Assembly: GCA_016288205.1 (NCBI GenBank)
Contig: JAEEYO010000044.1
Span: forward strand, 1 to 33,761
Length of the DNA: 33,761 nucleotides
Source: Treponema sp.
Lineage (GTDB): Bacteria; Spirochaetota; Spirochaetia; Treponematales; Treponemataceae
Reading direction: 5' to 3'
Positions within the stretch are counted from its first letter, which is position 1, and the number at the start of each line of letters is the position of its first letter. The position numbers and the translations under genes were made by a program. Positions 1 to 8,047 of the stretch are shown one piece after another. The notes below the pieces were generated by a model that had not been told where the DNA came from, did no database searches, and was given only the letters and a program-made list of their open reading frames with translations.

Positions 1-719
1 GCGAGAATCAGCTTTGCATAAAGTTTCTCTGGTTTCTGCGTGGGATGGTCTGTGTTTTCCGGCATGGACCAAAACGGAATGCTGATGTCGTCCCAAAAAT
101 TGGAGGGATATGTGAGCCTGAAATTTCCCTCTCCGCTTTCCTCCCAGTCCTTGGGTTTTCCGTCCGCCTTGTAGGGAGCGAGCACACGGCGTTTCATCTT
201 GACGGAATCCACATCAAAAAAATAGTCCCTGGGATTTTTTACCGCAAACCAGATGTCCTCCATCCCGTTTTTCCAGTTGCCCTTTGCCCCGCGTCCCTTT
301 TCCCTCTGCCATGTGATACGGTTCAAAATGCACAGTTCTTTTTCAATGGCCCTCTGCATGACGGAAGTACATTTCCAGTCGCCGCACATATAGAGCGAGC
401 CGTCATCCTTCAGCTTCGCACAGACCTGGGGAAACCATGTGTCAAGAAAATCAGCATAGGAATCTTCGCTGCGGGAATTGAATTTCATTCCGTTGAAATT
501 TTTTGAAAGATTGTACGGAGGGTCAATGATGATTAAATCCGCAAAACGGTCGGGCACGTATTTGATTAGGTCCAGAAGATTTCCGTTCAATGTTTTGTTT
601 AAAATATCACAGCCGCTTTCCAAATCTTTTTCGCCAAGGAACCGTGATCTAAGCGCGTCCCTCTCGTCATCGGAAATTGTAATGGTGCGATTGTTCTTTG
701 CCCGGATTTTTTCTTCCAT
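1..719 (-). CDS. DNA adenine-N6 methyltransferase (beta class), 3' end outside window
   Basis: Reading the minus strand from ATG at 719 gives 239 open codons that run off the window edge. The protein should transfer a methyl group from AdoMet to adenine in a specific DNA site. The catalytic motif DPPYNL is near residues 66-71. A TQKPEKL motif follows near residue 230, the step usually seen just before the AdoMet-binding FxGxG motif, which would lie beyond the window. Catalytic motif first and AdoMet motif last is the beta-class order. An in-frame stop at 732-734 limits the start; TTG at 728 is an alternative, since no strong SD precedes 719. It lies 52 bases downstream of the membrane protein gene on the same strand with no terminator between them. 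Whether it is an orphan or part of a restriction system cannot be seen. Confidence 0.85.
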   Translation of the reverse strand, partial: MEEKIRAKNNRTITISDDERDALRSRFLGEKDLESGCDILNKTLNGNLLDLIKYVPDRFADLIIIDPPYNLSKNFNGMKFNSRSEDSYADFLDTWFPQVCAKLKDDGSLYMCGDWKCTSVMQRAIEKELCILNRITWQREKGRGAKGNWKNGMEDIWFAVKNPRDYFFDVDSVKMKRRVLAPYKADGKPKDWEESGEGNFRLTYPSNFWDDISIPFWSMPENTDHPTQKPEKLYAKLIL

Positions 720-771
720 ACTCGCCAACAGTCATTGCCAGGCTTAACCCGACAATGACACGATATATTTT

Positions 772-1515
772 TTACTGATTTACTGCCGCAGCCTCAACAG
801 CTTCCTGAGCTGCCTCAAGTTCCTTCTCATCACGCTTTTCGCAGAACTTGCAGATTGTTCCTCTTCCAGAATCCATAGCTTCCTGAGCGGTTCCGTTAAT
901 CAGAGTCTCTGATCTGTCCAAAGCCTGGCAGTCATCGTGGGTGTGGAACTTCTTTCCGTGCTCGGTCCAGTAAACGCTCTGTCCCTTTGTGGCGGCCAAA
1001 ACTGCTTCCTGAGAAACAGGGTTCCAGTCATAGCTTGCGAGTCCGCTGATTGCAAGGAAGATTGCCGCGACAACGGTTCCGACTACCTTGGTCTTTTTAT
1101 CAGTATCTTTATTTGCAAGAAGAATAATAATAAATGGAATGAAAGCAATTGCGGCAACAACAACGCCCATGTTGTTCCACAGCCAGAACTTCACGGCATT
1201 CTTCTGTGAAGCGGGGTCAATGTGGTTCGCCTTTTTCCAGAGCTGCGCGCCGACGATTACAAAAATCATGTCGAGGACAAGAGCACCGATTCCCTTGTAA
1301 AGAGGATCAATCTTCGGAAGAATCAGAAGCTTTTCCAAAATCAACGCGACGGCAAGAACCTCACATGCGAGCGCAAGAATCCAAAGAAGCACAGCCCCAA
1401 TGCGGAGTCCGGTTCCGTTTCCTGTTTTTACTGGAGCAGCTGCCGAGGCGGGTTTTCCCTTGACCTTTTCACCTGTAGATGCAGACACAATCGTGTGTTG
1501 TTTTTTCTCTGCCAT
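772..1515 (-). CDS. Membrane protein with C-terminal Cys/His (probable metal-binding) domain
   Basis: 247 residues starting MAEKKQHT. I chose ATG at 1515 because AAGGAG sits seven bases upstream; a longer reading from 1545 has no SD. After a short polar N-terminus, about four hydrophobic segments span roughly residues 35-165. The last 80 residues form a soluble tail containing YWTEHGKKFHTHDDC followed by a CKFC pair. This resembles the small 'GKxYHxxxC...CxxC' domain found at the ends of many bacterial membrane proteins and reminiscent of Ada-type zinc-binding modules; that likeness is from memory, not from a search. Metal binding is inferred from the spaced His and Cys residues. It is read from its own promoter at 1548-1576, downstream of the gltBD terminator. 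The cellular role is unknown. Confidence 0.75.
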   Translation of the reverse strand: MAEKKQHTIVSASTGEKVKGKPASAAAPVKTGNGTGLRIGAVLLWILALACEVLAVALILEKLLILPKIDPLYKGIGALVLDMIFVIVGAQLWKKANHIDPASQKNAVKFWLWNNMGVVVAAIAFIPFIIILLANKDTDKKTKVVGTVVAAIFLAISGLASYDWNPVSQEAVLAATKGQSVYWTEHGKKFHTHDDCQALDRSETLINGTAQEAMDSGRGTICKFCEKRDEKELEAAQEAVEAAAVNQ

Positions 1516-1547
1516 AAAAAATCTCCTTGTTTCAAGTAAGTACAATC

Positions 1548-1576
1548 AGTATATATCAATTCAAAGATTTTTTCAA
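1548..1576 (-). promoter_or_regulatory. Sigma-70-type promoter of the Cys/His membrane protein
   Basis: On the minus strand TTGAAA (1576-1571) and TATACT (1553-1548) are separated by 17 bases, about 32 bases before the chosen start at 1515. It lies just after the gltBD terminator, which fits a fresh transcription start. Confidence 0.6.
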
Positions 1577-1594
1577 TCTTTATTTTTTGAGGAC

Positions 1595-1642
1595 AAAAAA
1601 ATGCCCCATGCCAGAGGTGTAAGGGGTCCCCCAGCACAGGGC
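1595..1642 (-). terminator. Rho-independent terminator of gltBD
   Basis: Downstream of gltD on the minus strand, the arms GCCCTGTGC (1642-1634) and GCATGGGGC (1611-1603) form a 9-bp stem with two G-U pairs and possible extra pairing inside. A run of seven T follows (1601-1595). Confidence 0.75.
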
Positions 1643-1668
1643 CGAGTGTTCATAATTCTAATGAAGGA

Positions 1669-3180
1669 TCAGAGATTGCTGTAGCCCATCAAAAAGCGGT
1701 CAATCTCTTTAGCGCACTCACGTCCCTCGCAGATTGCCCACACCACAAGGGACTGTCCCCTGTGCATGTCACCCGCGGTAAAGACCTTGGGAATGTTCGT
1801 CGCATAAGTGTCGGGATACTCGGTCGCAAGCGTTCCCCTGGGACCTACATTGGTTCCAAAGGCATTCGCGCTGTAGTCCTCCGCTCCCAAAAATCCTGCG
1901 GCAATCAGAATCAAATCCGCCTTAAGCTTCTGCTCGCTTCCTTCCCTCTCCACGAGCTGCCTCTTTCCGTCAATCGTCTTGAACTCCACCTGCACGGTCT
2001 TTACGCCGCACACGTTTCCGTCCTTCGCATAGATTTCCTTGATGGTGGTCTCGTAGATTCTGGGATCGCCCTTCCAAAGAGCGATGGCTTCCTGCTGACC
2101 GTAATCAGTCTTCAAAACCTTGGGCCACTGCGGCCACGGATTGTTTTTTGCCCTCTCTTCCGGTGGACATGGCATCATCTCAAGCTGGGTCACATTTTCC
2201 GCGCCCAAACGTATGCATGTTCCAGTACAGTCATTTCCGGTATCTCCACCGCCGACCACAATCACGCGCTTGCCTTTTACGTCAAAGAATTTTCCGTCGC
2301 TCAGGTTCGATGCCAGAAGACTCTTCGTAACCGACTTAAGGAAATCCACCGCGAACATCACTCCGTTGGAATCCGCGCCGGGAACAGAAAGCGCCCTCGG
2401 TTTTTTGGCACCGCAGCAAAGGGCAACCGCATCATAATTCGAAAGCAGCTTTTCCGCCTCAAGGGAATTTCCGTCATTGCCCGGAGCACCCACGTTCGCA
2501 TTGAAGATAAAACGCACGCCCTCCTCTTCCATCAGCTTGATTCTGCGCTCAATCACGGATTTGTCCAGCTTCATGTTAGGAATGCCGTACATCAAAAGAC
2601 CGCCCGCCTTGTCCTCCCTTTCAAAAACAGTCACGTTATGTCCGCGTCTGTTCAGAATATCCGCAACGGCAAGTCCTGCAGGTCCAGCGCCTACCACGGC
2701 AACTTTTTTGTCGGTACGCACATTCGGAATGCGGGGCTTAACCAGACCGAGGGAGAACGCCTTTTCAATTATAAAAAGCTCGTTGTCATGAACCGTCACA
2801 GGGCCGTCCGCTGAGCCACATTTTCCCGATCCAAGGTTGCACGCCTTTTCACAGAGAGCGGGGCATACTCTTCCGGTAAACTCAGGAAAATTGGACGTTA
2901 CCATAAGACGCTTCGCCGCCATCTCATACTCACCGTTGCACAGGGCATCGTTCCATTCAGGAATCAGATTGTGCAGGGGGCATCCGGTCACCATTCCCCC
3001 TAGCCTGATTGCGGACTGACACATAGGCACACCGCAGCTCATGCATCTCGCGGCCTGATTTTTTCTCTCCTCCTCATTAAGGACTCCGTGGAATTCCTTG
3101 AATGACTTTATCCTCTCAAGCGCCTCTACCGAAGGATTTTCCTTCCGCGCAAAAATCATAAATCCGTTGTCTCTTCCCAT
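1669..3180 (-). CDS. gltD: Glutamate synthase (NADPH) small subunit
   Basis: 503 residues, the usual length for bacterial GltD. This subunit takes electrons from NADPH through FAD and Fe-S clusters and passes them to GltB for glutamate formation. The N-terminal third carries the cysteine groups CMSCGVPMCQ, CPLHNLIPEW and CPALCEKAC expected for two [4Fe-4S] clusters. The FAD Rossmann motif GAGPAGLAVA is near residue 168 and the NADPH motif GGGDTGNDC near residue 312. The C-terminal ATG segment typical of the family (FTAGDMHRGQSLVVWAI) is present. ATG at 3180 is preceded by an AGAGAGGTG SD. The gene follows gltB by 27 bases, so both subunits are made from one transcript. I see nothing degenerate. 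Confidence 0.96.
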   Translation of the reverse strand: MGRDNGFMIFARKENPSVEALERIKSFKEFHGVLNEEERKNQAARCMSCGVPMCQSAIRLGGMVTGCPLHNLIPEWNDALCNGEYEMAAKRLMVTSNFPEFTGRVCPALCEKACNLGSGKCGSADGPVTVHDNELFIIEKAFSLGLVKPRIPNVRTDKKVAVVGAGPAGLAVADILNRRGHNVTVFEREDKAGGLLMYGIPNMKLDKSVIERRIKLMEEEGVRFIFNANVGAPGNDGNSLEAEKLLSNYDAVALCCGAKKPRALSVPGADSNGVMFAVDFLKSVTKSLLASNLSDGKFFDVKGKRVIVVGGGDTGNDCTGTCIRLGAENVTQLEMMPCPPEERAKNNPWPQWPKVLKTDYGQQEAIALWKGDPRIYETTIKEIYAKDGNVCGVKTVQVEFKTIDGKRQLVEREGSEQKLKADLILIAAGFLGAEDYSANAFGTNVGPRGTLATEYPDTYATNIPKVFTAGDMHRGQSLVVWAICEGRECAKEIDRFLMGYSNL

Positions 3181-3207
3181 AATTGCACCTCTCTTTTTCC
3201 TTGCGCC

Positions 3208-6200
3208 CTAAGCCGTGATTTTCTTGAATGCCTCAAGAACCGCATCCTCATGTGGAAGGCCTCTCTCCTCCGCATGACTGATCTCAACGAGCATCCTGTG
3301 GTAGTCGTTCGGTATGATTTTTTTGAAGTACGGAAGATACGAGTCAAAATCCGAAAGAATCTTTTTTCCAAGCGGGCTGCCTGTTTCCTTGCAATGCTTT
3401 TCAATCAGTGTCCTGATAGTAAGGATGTCGTGCACTTCGCTGACTTCCTCCATGCTCACAAGCTGCTTGTTCACACGCTGATAGAAGGTATGGTCCATGT
3501 CAAGCACATAGGCAATTCCACCGCTCATACCAGCCGCGAAATTACGTCCGGTAGGTCCGAGAATAACAGCGGTTCCTCCTGTCATGTACTCAAGCCCGTG
3601 GTCTCCGCATCCCTCGACTACGGCAGTCGCACCGGAGTTTCTTACGCAGAATCTTTCACCCGCAATTCCGTTGATAAACGCCTCTCCGCTCGTAGCACCG
3701 TAAAGAGCAACGTTTCCGATGATGATGTTTTCTTCAGGCTTGTATGCCGCTTCCTTCGCAGGACGGACGACAATCTTTCCTCCGCTGAGTCCCTTTCCAA
3801 GATAGTCGTTTGCATCCCCGGTGAGCCTGAGCGTAAGTCCCTTCGGAATGAAAGCCCCGAAACTCTGTCCGCCGCCACCATTGCAGGAGACCGTAAAAGT
3901 GTCCTCTTCGATTTTCGCACCGAACTTTTTCTGAATCTCTGAGCCGAGAATAGTGCCTATCGTTCTGTTTGTAGAAGAGACCTGCACTTCCACGCTTTCC
4001 TTCTTCGGGTTCCTGCTGTTCAGGTTCGAGGCAAACTTTTTCAAAAGCAGATTCTCATCCACAGTTCCAGAAAGCTTGAAATCATAGACATCGCCCGGAA
4101 CAAAATGCGAGCTGTCCAAATCCTCTTTCTCAGGTCTCCATGCGATGATGTTCTTCATGTCAATCAGATTGGCGCGTGTGCTCGGAAGCTTGTCCTTGAG
4201 CCTAAGAAGTTCCGTATGTCCCACCATCTCCTCAAGGCTGTGGAATCCGAGTTTCGCCATAATCTCACGAAGCTCCTCGGCGATGAAGAGCATGAAATTC
4301 TCCACGTACTCAGGCTTACCCAGGAACTTTGCCCTGAGCTCCGAGTTCTGTGTAGCGACTCCAAAAGGACAGGTATCTTTCTGACACACCCTCATCATAC
4401 GGCATCCCATGGTGACAAGAGGAGCGGTCGCAAATCCGAATTCCTCGGCACCCAAAAGAGCGGCGATCGCAACGTCCCTTCCGCTCATCAGCTTTCCGTC
4501 GGTCTCAATCACGACACGGCTTCTCAGTCCGTTCTGAATCAGAGTCTGGTGAGTCTCGGCAAGTCCAAGCTCCCAGGGAAGACCCGCGTGGTGGATTGAG
4601 GAAATCGGGGCGGCACCCGTACCACCGTCGTGTCCTGAAATCAGGATGACCTGTGCTCCGGCCTTCGCGACACCAGCTGCGATTGTACCGACTCCAGCCT
4701 CACTTACAAGCTTTACGGAAATGCGGGCATCACGGTTGGCGTTCTTCAAATCATAAATCAGCTGAGCCAAATCTTCTATTGAATAGATGTCATGGTGCGG
4801 TGGAGGAGAAATCAATGAGACACCTGGAGTCGCATACCGGGTCTTCGCAATCCACGGATAAACCTTTTTGCCCGGAAGATGACCTCCCTCGCCAGGTTTC
4901 GCTCCCTGTGCCATCTTAATCTGAATCTCTTTTGCGGAAAGCAGATATTCCTCGGTAACTCCGAAACGACCGCTGGCCACCTGCTTGATCGCGCTGTTGA
5001 ACTCAGTACCGAGCCTCTCAGGTTTTTCACCGCCCTCTCCCGAGTTTGACTTTCCATGCAGATGGTTCATCGCAGCCGCCATGCACTTGTGAGCCTCCTC
5101 GCTGATTGAGCCGTAACTCATTGCACCGGTCTTGAATCTCTTTACAATCTCGCTAACGCTCTCAACTTGATCAAGCGGAATCTCCACGCCGCCGTCAAAA
5201 TCAATTTTCAAAAGGGCACGCAGAGTGTGGGGAGAATCATCGCTGTCAACCATCGCAGTATATTCCTTGAAGCGCTTGTAGTCTCCGTTCTGGGTAGCCT
5301 CCTGTAATGCCGTAATCGTCTCAGGATTGTAAAGATGGTCCTCGCAGTTCGGTCCACGGCGCATTTTGTGCTTTCCGATGCTTTCCAAATTTGTGTCCAC
5401 CGTAAGACCAAGCGGATCAAAGGCACGGTTGTGATGGAAGCTCACGTCCTCCTCAATTTCCTTCAGTCCGATTCCTCCGATGGGGCTCACGGTATTGGTA
5501 AAGTAAAGGTCAATAACGTCCTTCGCAATTCCCACCGCCTCAAAAATCTGCGCCGACTGATAGGACTGTATCGTGCTTATTCCCATCTTCGCCGCAATCT
5601 TCACGATGCCGTTCAAAAGGGCCGTGTTGTAGTCGTCAATCGCAGTGTGATAGTCCTTGTCCAGAATCTTTTTGTCAATCAGCTCGGCAATGCACTCGTG
5701 CGCAAGATAGGGATTCACCGCCCTGGCACCATAGCCCAAGACCATAGCCGCCTGATGCACGTCCCGAATCTCCGCGCTCTCAAGCACAATGGAAATTGCC
5801 GTCCTCTTTTTCGTCCGAATCAGATACTGCTCCACCGCGCTTACCGCAAGCAGGGAAGGAATTGCTACATGGTTCTGGTCCACACCGCGGTCGCTCAAAA
5901 TCATGATTGTGCTTCCGTTGTGGTACTCCCTGTCAATAGCGACAAAAAGCTCGTCAAGTGCCGCTTTCAAAGAAGTGTTGGTGTAATACAAAAGCGAGAT
6001 TGTGGAGGACTTTAAGCCCGGCTTGTTCAAGTTCTTGATTTTTATCATGTCCACGCCTGTAAGAATCGGATGCTGAATCTCAAGCACACCGCAGCTTTCC
6101 CCGCTTGGCTCAAGCATGTTTCCGTCGCTACCCAAATACACGGTCGTGTCGGTGACAATCTTTTCGCGGAGTGAGTCAATCGGAGGATTCGTAACCTGAG

Positions 6201-7743
6201 CGAAGAGCTGCTTGAAATAGCTGAAAAGCGGAGGATGCTTCTCGGACAAAACGGCAAGAGGCGTGTCAACTCCCATGCTCGCGGTCGGCTCCACCCCGGT
6301 CTTTGCCATGGGAAGAACCATCTCCCTCACATCCTCGTAGGACCAACCGAAGGCCTTGTAAAGAAGGTCACGCTCGGCCTGTGTGCATACCGGAATCTTT
6401 TTGTTCGGAATCTCCAAATCCCTGAGGCGGAGAAGATGCTGGTCAAGCCACTCGCCATAGGGATGCTCGTGAGAGAAATACTCCTTGCACTCGGAGTCGG
6501 AGATGATTTTCTTTTTCTTTGTGTCCACCAGAAGGATGCGTCCCGGCATGAGGCGGGATTTTTTCTCAATCTTTTCCTCAGGGATGTCAAGCACGCCGAC
6601 CTCGGAGGAAAGAATCAGCATACCGTCCTTCGTAATGTAGTAGCGGCTGGGTCTGAGTCCGTTCCTGTCCAAAGTTGCGCCGACCAAATCTCCGTCGCTG
6701 AAAATGATTGCGGCAGGTCCGTCCCAGGGCTCCATCATCGTGGCCCAGTAATGGTAGAAATCCTTTCTGTCCTGAGACATGGTTGAGTCGTTGCGCCAGG
6801 GCTCGGGAATACACACCATGACGGCGAGCGGAAGAGGCATACCGTTCATCACAAGGAATTCCAAGGTGTTGTCAAGCATGGCGGAATCGGAACCGTTCGT
6901 GTTGACGGCGGGGAAAACTTTGCGGATATCCTCACCGTGGAGCTTCGGGGACACTAGGGTTTCCTCACGCGCGATCATCCTGTCCGCATTACCCCGGATT
7001 GTGTTTATCTCACCGTTGTGCGCGATGAATCTGTTCGGATGAGCCCTCTCCCAGCTAGGCTGAGTGTTGGTAGAGAATCGCGAGTGGACAATGGCCAGTG
7101 CCGAAGTGTATTCCTCGCTCTGCAAGTCCCTGTAGAAAGTCCTGAGCTGCCCCACAAGGAACATTCCCTTATAAACGATTGTGCGGCTTGAAAAAGATGC
7201 CACGTAAGTCTGTAAATGTGAGTGCTCGAACTGCCGTCTCAAAACGTAGAGCTTACGGTCAAAATCCACGCCTCTCTCCACGTCGGAAGGTCTCTCAATG
7301 AAACACTGCATGATAACCGGCATACAGTCCCTGGCGCGCTTACCGAGCACGTCCTCGTTCACCGGAACATTTCGCCATCCAAGGAATCTAAGCCCCTCCT
7401 TTTCGGAAAGGAACTCTATCATCTTCTGAGCCTGTGCGCGTAGATACTGGTCCTGGGGGAAAAAGAACATTCCCACGCCGTAGTCCCGCTCTTCTCCAAG
7501 CGCAATTCCAAGTTCAGCGGCCTGTTTCTTAAAAAATTTGTGGGAAATCTGAAGCAAAATACCAACTCCGTCTCCCGTCTCTCCGTCAGCGTCCTTACCG
7601 GCCCTGTGCTCCAGCTTTTCCACGATGCTCAGCGCGTTGTCCACAATTTTACGCTCTGAATGCCCGTCAATGTTCACCACAAGTCCAATTCCACATGCGT
7701 CGTGCTCGAATTTGGGATTGTACAATGTGTTTTTCATGCTCAT
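3208..7743 (-). CDS. gltB: Glutamate synthase (NADPH) large subunit
   Basis: 1511 residues, full length for GltB. It hydrolyses glutamine in an N-terminal class II amidotransferase domain and uses the ammonia to reductively aminate 2-oxoglutarate, making two glutamates. The nucleophile is expected to be Cys17 in HDACGIG, so the first 16 residues are a likely propeptide. The amidotransferase part runs to about residue 430, with the RFSTNT and HNGEINT motifs. The FMN/2-oxoglutarate synthase domain lies near 800-1170, includes SGHDGGTGA, and has the Fe-S cysteines in CRMMRVCQKDTCPFG. A C-terminal glycine-rich beta-helix domain (GGGGQSFGAF onward) closes the protein. ATG at 7743 follows AAGGGGGTC. 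The leader carries a long terminator-like hairpin, so attenuation is possible. Confidence 0.97.
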   Translation of the reverse strand: MSMKNTLYNPKFEHDACGIGLVVNIDGHSERKIVDNALSIVEKLEHRAGKDADGETGDGVGILLQISHKFFKKQAAELGIALGEERDYGVGMFFFPQDQYLRAQAQKMIEFLSEKEGLRFLGWRNVPVNEDVLGKRARDCMPVIMQCFIERPSDVERGVDFDRKLYVLRRQFEHSHLQTYVASFSSRTIVYKGMFLVGQLRTFYRDLQSEEYTSALAIVHSRFSTNTQPSWERAHPNRFIAHNGEINTIRGNADRMIAREETLVSPKLHGEDIRKVFPAVNTNGSDSAMLDNTLEFLVMNGMPLPLAVMVCIPEPWRNDSTMSQDRKDFYHYWATMMEPWDGPAAIIFSDGDLVGATLDRNGLRPSRYYITKDGMLILSSEVGVLDIPEEKIEKKSRLMPGRILLVDTKKKKIISDSECKEYFSHEHPYGEWLDQHLLRLRDLEIPNKKIPVCTQAERDLLYKAFGWSYEDVREMVLPMAKTGVEPTASMGVDTPLAVLSEKHPPLFSYFKQLFAQVTNPPIDSLREKIVTDTTVYLGSDGNMLEPSGESCGVLEIQHPILTGVDMIKIKNLNKPGLKSSTISLLYYTNTSLKAALDELFVAIDREYHNGSTIMILSDRGVDQNHVAIPSLLAVSAVEQYLIRTKKRTAISIVLESAEIRDVHQAAMVLGYGARAVNPYLAHECIAELIDKKILDKDYHTAIDDYNTALLNGIVKIAAKMGISTIQSYQSAQIFEAVGIAKDVIDLYFTNTVSPIGGIGLKEIEEDVSFHHNRAFDPLGLTVDTNLESIGKHKMRRGPNCEDHLYNPETITALQEATQNGDYKRFKEYTAMVDSDDSPHTLRALLKIDFDGGVEIPLDQVESVSEIVKRFKTGAMSYGSISEEAHKCMAAAMNHLHGKSNSGEGGEKPERLGTEFNSAIKQVASGRFGVTEEYLLSAKEIQIKMAQGAKPGEGGHLPGKKVYPWIAKTRYATPGVSLISPPPHHDIYSIEDLAQLIYDLKNANRDARISVKLVSEAGVGTIAAGVAKAGAQVILISGHDGGTGAAPISSIHHAGLPWELGLAETHQTLIQNGLRSRVVIETDGKLMSGRDVAIAALLGAEEFGFATAPLVTMGCRMMRVCQKDTCPFGVATQNSELRAKFLGKPEYVENFMLFIAEELREIMAKLGFHSLEEMVGHTELLRLKDKLPSTRANLIDMKNIIAWRPEKEDLDSSHFVPGDVYDFKLSGTVDENLLLKKFASNLNSRNPKKESVEVQVSSTNRTIGTILGSEIQKKFGAKIEEDTFTVSCNGGGGQSFGAFIPKGLTLRLTGDANDYLGKGLSGGKIVVRPAKEAAYKPEENIIIGNVALYGATSGEAFINGIAGERFCVRNSGATAVVEGCGDHGLEYMTGGTAVILGPTGRNFAAGMSGGIAYVLDMDHTFYQRVNKQLVSMEEVSEVHDILTIRTLIEKHCKETGSPLGKKILSDFDSYLPYFKKIIPNDYHRMLVEISHAEERGLPHEDAVLEAFKKITA

Positions 7744-7777
7744 AATTGACCCCCTTACTTGTCAATCTTTTTTAACG

Positions 7778-7844
7778 AAAAAAAAACGCCCGGTCTGACC
7801 CATCCACTCTGCAAAACGCAAAATGGACGTGCCAAACCGGACGT
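7778..7844 (-). terminator. Long terminator-like hairpin in the gltB leader
   Basis: On the minus strand the arm at 7844-7817 pairs with 7811-7786: about 14 bp (some G-U), one mismatch, then about 11 more pairs, with a small loop. Nine T follow directly (7786-7778). The upstream neighbour is divergent, so this structure ends no known gene. It sits between the gltB promoter region and its SD, pointing toward gltB. Confidence 0.7.
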
Positions 7845-7861
7845 CTTCGTCGTTAACTCCA

Positions 7862-7891
7862 AATATACACCAATTCTGTATTTTTATGCAA
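7862..7891 (-). promoter_or_regulatory. Possible gltB promoter
   Basis: Minus strand TTGCAT (7891-7886) and TATATT (7867-7862) with an 18-base spacer. The -35 is weak, so an activator or another start is possible. A transcript from here would begin near 7855, about ten bases before the leader hairpin. Confidence 0.35.
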
Positions 7892-7977
7892 TAGGAAAAG
7901 CAAAAAATATGGAAATTTATTTAAAAAATAAAATTTATCCTCCGGGCTCATTTTCTACCTAAAAATTTACTTTTTTG

Positions 7978-8006
7978 TTTGAATAAAAAAAATACTATGC
8001 TATAAT
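7978..8006 (+). promoter_or_regulatory. Promoter of the GGDEF/EAL-ddl operon
   Basis: A perfect TATAAT at 8001-8006 with a weak TTTGAA at 7978-7983, spacer 17. The gene starts at 8048 after a GGGGTGG SD. The rest of the 304-base gap 7744-8047 is AT-rich and holds only this promoter, the gltB promoter candidate and the gltB leader hairpin. Confidence 0.6.
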
Positions 8007-8047
8007 TAAATATACTTAAGTGGAGAGACTGGAAAAGGGGTGGTTCC

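Noticed and set aside
731..759. Perfect 7-bp inverted repeat GTCATTG/CAATGAC as a terminator of the Cys/His membrane protein gene
   Set aside because: On the minus strand no T-run follows it, and the methyltransferase start lies only a few bases further on; at most a leader hairpin.
1762..2814. Long plus-strand open frames opposite gltD and gltB, for example 1762-2814 and 5335-6015
   Set aside because: They lie wholly opposite well-conserved coding sequence, have no SD and show no recognisable protein motifs; they follow from codon bias of the true genes.
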